Shown here: one piece after another, positions 58,779-64,000 of the stretch
How the letters are laid out: every line of letters starts with the position of its first letter
How positions within the stretch are numbered: position 1 is the stretch's first letter
Origin: Neoceratodus forsteri
Taxonomy: Eukaryota; Chordata; Ceratodontiformes; Ceratodontidae
DNA: 64,000 nucleotides
Direction of reading: 5' to 3'
Assembly: GCA_016271365.2 (NCBI GenBank)
Contig: CM057453.1
Coordinates: forward strand, 1,089,273,001 to 1,089,337,000
The notes under the pieces: generated by a model
The model's database searches: none
What the model saw: the letters and a program-made list of their open reading frames with translations, nothing else
Told to the model about the DNA's origin: nothing
Program-made: the position numbers and the translations under genes

Positions 58779-58806
58779 TCGGCGGGCGGCGGGCGGCAGG
58801 CGGTGG
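58727..58806. promoter_or_regulatory. possible CCAAT/GC-box promoter-like segment
   Basis: Two oppositely oriented CCAAT-type boxes (GCCCATTGG, CCAATGGGC) are followed by repeated GGGCGG boxes at 58783-58798. These are binding motifs typical of NF-Y and Sp1 in vertebrate promoters. No transcript or gene start is recognised, and the same bases form a foldback, so the assignment is speculative. Confidence 0.3.
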
Positions 58807-58902
58807 ATGCTGCCGCCACGGCCGCGGGGGAGCGGGTGGAGGGGCTTCGTGGGTGGGTGGGGGACACTAGACACCAGGGATATGTTTGGGGTTGTGTTGT
58901 GA

Positions 58903-59175
58903 CATTCTGCCCGCGATCGGGCTTTACGGTCCACTGGACCACCAGGGAGTTATTCGGGTTGGGGAGGGTTACATTCTGCCCGCGATCGGGCACTGGGGTC
59001 TATACAGGTTCTGCCCGCGATCGGGCTGTGGAGATGTGCGGGGGCGACATGTACGTGTTCTGCCCGCGCATCGGGCTGTGGAGATGTGTGTGGGGGGCGA
59101 CAGATGTTCTGCCCGCGATCGGCTGTGGGAGATGTGTGGGGGTGTCATGTAACTGTGATGCCCGCGATCGGCTGC
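58903..59175. repeat. CpG-rich minisatellite with GCCCGCGATCGGGC core
   Basis: Six copies of TCTGCCCGCGATCGGGCT-like sequence near 58905, 58974, 59008, 59058, 59107 and 59156. The last four are spaced about 50 bp apart, with intervening GTGGAGATGTGTGGGGG blocks also repeated, so the unit is about 50 bp. The core is a near-palindrome with a CGATCG centre. It is CpG-dense in an otherwise AT-rich window. Confidence 0.85.
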
Positions 59176-59584
59176 ATTAGCAGCCGGTCCCGACGGCTGC
59201 TGCCTGGCAGGGTGGCCAGGAGCAAGTCCTCGGGATCGGCGCACCTACATGCAAATGGCATGCAAATGGGGCTGTGAAATAGATGCAAATGGCCCCACTG
59301 CTCCTTGCATAAATTATGGCCCCATTTGCATGTCACCTTTGAATATCGGAAATTTGGCGATGGCGCAATGGTACTTGGCGCCACCGCAAGTTTAATGCTT
59401 AACTTCGCAACTTGCGGTAGCGCAAGTTCCACTGCTACCATGCCAGTGTTAGGAGCTGGGTGATATCAGCGGAGCTGCTCAACAGCTAACTCCTTTGAAT
59501 ATCACCCTGCCACACCCCCGCGCAACTATTTTGAGCAGCGAGGGGCTTGCGCCTCAGACTGGCGCAGTTTGAATATCTGGGCCA
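59176..59584. other. unassigned sequence with short inverted repeats
   Basis: Contains ATGCAAATGGGGC at about 59260 and its complement near 59320, plus AACTTGCGGTAGCGCAAGTT-type short palindromes near 59410. No gene was recognised. Confidence 0.4.
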
Positions 59585-60490
59585 ATGTCTTTTAGTATTG
59601 ATTTCACTCACAATGGAGTAAGTGTACTAGGACAGCAGGGGTTATCCTCTATCACTGACTCTGTCAGTTATAAGCACACTAGGGTTTCGATGACTGTAAT
59701 GATCAAGTTACACTGTTCATCTTCATGAGTTCATATTCACAGCCATTCTCCAGTAACTAGACAGTGTATGGTGTAACTGGGTGGGACACTGTGTTGCAAA
59801 GCTGCTGCAGTGCCTAGCAGAGGGAGAGTATCTACTATAAAGACAATTAACAATAAGGCATGACCAACAGTTATCTTAAATGGTCTGTTAATCACCCTGT
59901 AGGGGTTTAATGTTGAATGAGGCATAGCCGAAGTGTCACATGTCGCTAGACAGTGATAAACTGACCATTAACATAATACCTGGAGTGGCTTATTGCTATC
60001 ATAATAAAACTGTTTTTAAACAACATTAAACCATGTTCATCATATGGTTAGGCTCTGCATGTATGTTAATAAAACTAAACATAAGGCTGTTACAATGTTT
60101 ACAGTCAATTAGAAAGCTGCATTTCTCAAACCCTTGTTATAATCAGAGATATTATTCCTGTACAACTCCTTGGTTTTGCTGAACTCTATTGCTCAGGTGG
60201 CCCACCACATGGTGTGGTCTGGTGTGGGCATCGTAGGTAAGGCCATGCAACTACTAAGTGTGGTACGCTGTGCAGCTGCAATCAGGATGTTACGCTTGGT
60301 GACATGGCCTCAGTTTTGCTGTTGATCTCCACTGAGCATGCAGTACCTGGTCAGGTGGGTGGGGATGTCTCGTAGTACATTTAGACAATTGTTTGTTATT
60401 TCTGTCACCTGCTGCTGGATGTCTGTCATTGGTTGTGTTGACTTGGTCCTCCCCCATACTTGAATGTGTGTGTGTGTGTGTGTGTGTGGT
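59585..60490 (+). repeat. dispersed repeat module A, copy 2
   Basis: Direct-orientation partner of 5675-6660 with the same block order, ending in a (GT)n run at 60467-60488. Small indels separate the copies. Confidence 0.85.
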
Positions 60491-62774
60491 GCTGGGGTGA
60501 ATTTGGAGTTAGGGTTTTCAACCCTAACAGCGAATTTCCTCACTTTTGTCGCTGTGGAACAACCCTAACTAATGCATTAAACGGAGTTTTTTGCCTCTAA
60601 TGTCCCTTCTTTTTGAGAATGATAACGAGAAATAGTGAATGTACTGCAGTGGGAGGGGGCCTTTGGGCCTCAAGGCCCCACCACATGATGTCTTGTGGCA
60701 TAGTAACAGGAGCAGCAACGCAAACAGAAATGCTAACAGTGGCACACATGGTAACACAAGCGCCGAATGAGAACAGAAAGGGTAACGAACGGTGACGGAC
60801 GGAACGGTCTGCCACGTGATGTGTTATCACAGTAACATGGTGCCTGCAAATGGAAATGTCAATGGGCATGGTGATGCTAAGTGAAACAGAAAGAGAAACA
60901 GTACTGTAGACACAAATGGCAAAAATAACAGAAACGCAAGCGAAATGTAAACGCAGCGGATAACGCATAGGGCCCCGTGGCTCCCGCATCGTACCGGTAA
61001 GAGCGGGAGCGCAATTAGGGCCCCACACTCCCACCATGATGTCTCGGCATAGTAACAGGAACAGCAATGCAAACAGAAGCGCTAACAGTGGCACACAAGG
61101 TAACGCAAGTGCGAATGAGAACAGAAAGGGTAACGAACACGGTGGCATAGACGGGAACGGTGTGCCACGTGATGTCTTGTCACATAGTAACATGCTGCCT
61201 GTAAATGGAAATGGCAATCGGCATGGTGACGCAAAGTGAAACAGAAAGAGAAACAGTACGGTACACACAAATGGCAAAAAAGTAACAGAAACGCAAGAGC
61301 AAATGAAAACGCAAAGGATGACGCACGTGGTGGCGTAGACGTCAACAGTAAGTGAAACGGGCATGGAACCGCAAGTGGAAAGGGCAATGGTAACAGTAAT
61401 GTAAGTGCACAGGCTGGTTTTCCCCAAAAGCTGAATAGAGAAAGACAGTGAGTACAAAGAATGTATGCATAATAATAGGTATCGGAGCAGAAAATGAGGA
61501 CTTGGAATACTAAATAAGTTATATCTCAGGAACCGTATGATGTAGAAAAAAAATTTAAAAGTCATATGATTTATGACTGTCCTGGCTAGTTTTGTACTTA
61601 GCCCCCACTAGGGGGCTAATGTGTTTTCCGACGAAAAGTCCGTATCTTGCACCGTTTTCGAGATACAGGCCCTGAAAGGCGTGGCGAATGCCGTAATGTT
61701 ATCCTATGGGAAAAAAAGAGAAGTTTGGAGCACCATAACTTTGCCTCCCTGTAATATTTTTTCACCAAACCACTGAAAGGCACATCTGTGAGCTGTTGGC
61801 TGTCATCCCTCCAAATTTCAGGAAAAAAGACCAAACCGTTATTTTGCAGCAGGGATCCAAAGGATTTATATAATGCGTCGGGCGCCGTAATGTTATCCTA
61901 TGGAAAACCGTCAACTTTGGAGTGCCGTAACTTTGCCGCTGTGTAATATTTTTCAATACAACACTGAAAGGCACATCTGTGAGATATTTTCTGCTCCTCC
62001 AAATTTCAGCCTAAAACTCCCAACTGCTCTTTGCAGCGGAGTGCCAAAGAATTACTGTTATTTTAGGGTATAGGTCGCAAAGTAGTGTCGTGATTTGTAA
62101 AAGCTTTAAAAATTTGCGACACTTCGCAAGTGCGATAATTACTATGACACTACTTTTTCCAGAAATTTGAAAAACATATTTCTAGGTGTTTTACCCCAAA
62201 ATAAAGACATGGCTAGCATCCTCAGGGCCCGACTAGGTGAGTACAAAAAGAATTAGGTTGCTAGAGGGTCTCAATTTTAAATGCCAACCATTTTCTGATC
62301 ACCAACTGAAAACAAGATGGCAGATTTGCGACACTAACAGGGCCATTCTATAATTAAATAGTGCATTTGCGACACTGTCAACTTTTGTTAACTTTTCCCA
62401 TTGACTTATAATGGGAAACTGTTTTTGAATAACTTTTGAACCGTTTAATATTTTTCACAAAATCTTTGAAAGGCACATTGGGGACCCTGGCACTTACGCT
62501 CCCTGATTTTGGACGGTCAGCGTAAACCGTCGACCTGTGGTAGCGACCGAGAATTCCAGAAAGCGAAACGCCAAGACAGATCATGCTAATAACCCGCAGC
62601 CATACATCTGAGCAGTACGAAACTTGGCAGATCCCAAGGCCTATGGTTTTTAATCAGGTATTCCAAATTTCAGGCAAATCTGTTAAATGGTTGCAAAGTT
62701 ATTAAGGTGCAAAATTTTGGGTTTAATATAGAAAAGGCTCCTCAACTTAACTATGGTAGCACTACCATGCTACC

Positions 62775-62780
<6 letters not shown>
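60491..62780 (+). repeat. repeat module B, single-arm copy
   Basis: It begins with the telomere-like hairpin (60508-60528) and passes through a hexamer-periodic tract (about 60700-61400). It contains the GTTATATCTCAGGAACC, GACATGGCTAGCATCCTCAG and TTGACTTATAATGGGAA blocks that also build the arms of the palindrome at 6805-10482, and ends at the TATGGTAG...CTACCATA stem (62753-62777). A 322-residue minus-strand open frame (60597-61565) covers the periodic tract but shows no domain. Confidence 0.85.
60660..61275 (+). repeat. 351-bp tandem duplication inside module B
   Basis: ATGATGTC at 60685 and ATGATGTC at 61036, followed by the same long series of blocks (CATAGTAACAGGA, GCTAACAGTGGCACACA, GAGAACAGAAAGGGTAACGA), give an offset of about 351 bp. 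The copies have small differences. Confidence 0.8.

Positions 62781-62834
<54 letters not shown>
62778..62834. repeat. (AT)n microsatellite
   Basis: A pure TA run of about 57 bases between the module B end and the 149-bp foldback. Confidence 0.95.
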
Positions 62835-62838
<4 letters not shown>

Positions 62839-62983
62839 CAATAATGCCTAACAGGGTGGGCGGTATTGGGCAATACGGACCGGCCAGGGCGTAATGAGGC
62901 CCGACGCCGCAGGCAGAGGGCCTTATAGCCCTTGGTCGGTCCGTATTGCCTATACCGCCCACCCTGGAGGCATTATTAGCTTA
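62835..62983. repeat. 149-bp near-palindromic foldback element
   Basis: TAAGCAATAATGCC at left pairs with GGCATTATTAGCTTA at right. The stem continues through CAGGGTGGGCGGTAT, GGCAATACGGACC and an AGGGC...GGCCC/GGGCC...GCCCT segment to a loop near GACGCCGCAGGCAGA. It is GC-rich compared with the flanks. It looks like a MITE-type insertion but has no identified coding partner in the window. Confidence 0.85.
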
Positions 62984-64000
62984 GAAATGGGTAACTGTTG
63001 AAAATTAAGAGACAGAGTATTAATTTTTTTGTGAATAAATGAAGTTTTATTTTAACATTTTTTTGAAATTTGAGAAAAAATAGTCCGGTTTTAATATGTT
63101 TAAATATAGTTAAGAACTGCCTTATGACTATCCCATGCATGTGCTGTGTCACTTCACCCCTCCTTCCCCAAACAGTCTGTCCTCTTCTGTCTTTTTCATT
63201 TTTTTTCTGTAACCACATTGATAAGTGCCAATGGAAGCGAGACCGTAATGCAGGACCGGAGAAAAGTGAAAGTTTTTGAAGCTGTGTAGTGACGCTCGGT
63301 GTCTCTGTATTCACCCCAGCCATTTGTCGGGACCGCAGAAAAGTGAAAGTTTTTGTTCTGTATTCACCCCCAGCCATTTGTCTGGCCCCTTCTGTCTTTC
63401 TTTACTCCATCGATGAGTGGGAAATGCAGGGCGAGTGAACAGCTTTCTACTTGTGTAATGGCCTTCGGTCCCTGTCTCCCGCCACTGCCATTCTTAGCTT
63501 TACAGTTGCTCTCTGTAGAAAAGAGCAGGTGGGAATCCAGCAGTGTACAGAACAGCTGGAGCAGGCTGATGGGGCAGTTGGGTGGTGAGTGAGGTATTTT
63601 GTGCTTATTAATTTCCTGAAGTGGTTAGCAGTTCGTGGGGGGTGTCAAACACTAAGGCCATGTAAGACTGGCTGCGAGTAGCGCTCAGCACGCGATGTGC
63701 TAGAGCTAGTGATTTAAAATTAATGTTTTTTTTCTTTCTTTATTACAGTAGACAATCAGAGTAGTGTATTTTGGGAATGCTGTTGGGAGTGGGGCACTTC
63801 TCTGATTTGCGATGTTCTGGCAGTGGCACTGAATTAGGGACCCATGGGGATGCCAGTTTCACTCGCTAAACAAAATTGAAAAATGGCCGATTTCAACTTG
63901 AATAGGGTGGTTTTGGCCAATGAGCAGTAGGCAGGGTGGGCACAAGGATAGCTTAGGTGGTGATGTGGTCAGGGTGACTGGCACTTTTTATTTACTCACG
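62984..64000. other. unassigned sequence with a short duplication
   Basis: A CR1 3'-UTR-like scrap (CTTATGACTATCCCATGCATG) lies at about 63118-63140. A short duplication at about 63253-63385 repeats the AGAAAAGTGAAAGTTTTT block and the CTGTATTCACCCC-AGCCATTTGTC block. No gene was recognised. Confidence 0.45.

Noticed and set aside
58903..59175. Regularly spaced repeats considered as a CRISPR array
   Set aside because: The intervening sequences are themselves repeated, spacing is irregular at the left, and the setting is eukaryotic with no Cas genes.
60597..61565. 322-residue minus-strand open frame, the longest in the window
   Set aside because: It spans the hexamer-periodic tract, whose period is a multiple of three. 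Residues alternate by periodicity and show no domain, and the frame has no support from the related copy beyond the same effect.

Overview
The window looks like repeat-saturated nuclear DNA from a vertebrate with a large genome. The mix of CR1, L2, L1/Tx1, a Neptune-type Penelope-like element, a Ty3/Gypsy LTR element and a MIR-like CORE-SINE fits an amphibian, a lungfish or a similar lineage. No host protein-coding gene, rRNA, tRNA gene or CRISPR array could be supported. Almost all recognisable coding sequence is decayed mobile-element protein, so most calls are pseudogenes inside mobile elements.

Layout. 1.4-5.34 kb: a decayed L1/Tx1 LINE with a poly(A) tail. 5.7-10.5 kb: a repeat module followed by a 3.7-kb imperfect palindrome holding a degenerate six-base-periodic tract, then a 116-bp foldback. 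11.6-14.9 kb: two CR1 LINE fragments lying tail to tail. 15-21 kb: mostly unassigned, with microsatellites and a 142-bp foldback. 21.3-22.6 kb: a minus-strand L2. 23.9-26.1 kb: an L1 ORF1 remnant split by a minus-strand CR1. 26.2-34.95 kb: a Neptune-type Penelope-like element whose reverse transcriptase is split by a 5.6-kb element with terminal inverted repeats (TIRs). That inserted element encodes a large uncharacterised protein with no DDE transposase that I can recognise. 35.9-37.1 kb: a possible solo LTR. 37.7-38.9 kb: an inverted-repeat unit.

39.1-49.5 kb holds the best-preserved element, a complete Ty3/Gypsy provirus-like insertion of about 10.4 kb. It has 1.9-kb LTRs, a TACA target duplication, a tRNA-Thr-like primer binding site, a Gag resembling the mammalian PNMA family, and protease, reverse transcriptase, RNase H and integrase remains. 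49.77-49.9 kb: a MIR-like SINE. 51.4-56.3 kb: an L1 interrupted by the longest CR1 copy. 57.96-58.68 kb: a Tx1-type ORF1 with zinc knuckles. 58.7-59.2 kb: a CpG-rich segment with a CCCGCGATCGGG minisatellite. 59.6-62.8 kb: a second, single-armed copy of the 5.7-10.5 kb repeat, followed by an (AT)n tract and a 149-bp foldback. The last kilobase is unassigned.

The elements show a clear nesting order: CR1 into L1 (twice) and the TIR element into the Penelope-like element. The two most interesting items are the TIR element with its possible PIN/FEN-like acidic motifs, and the Gypsy element with a PNMA-like Gag. All similarity statements come from reading motifs by eye; no database search was run.
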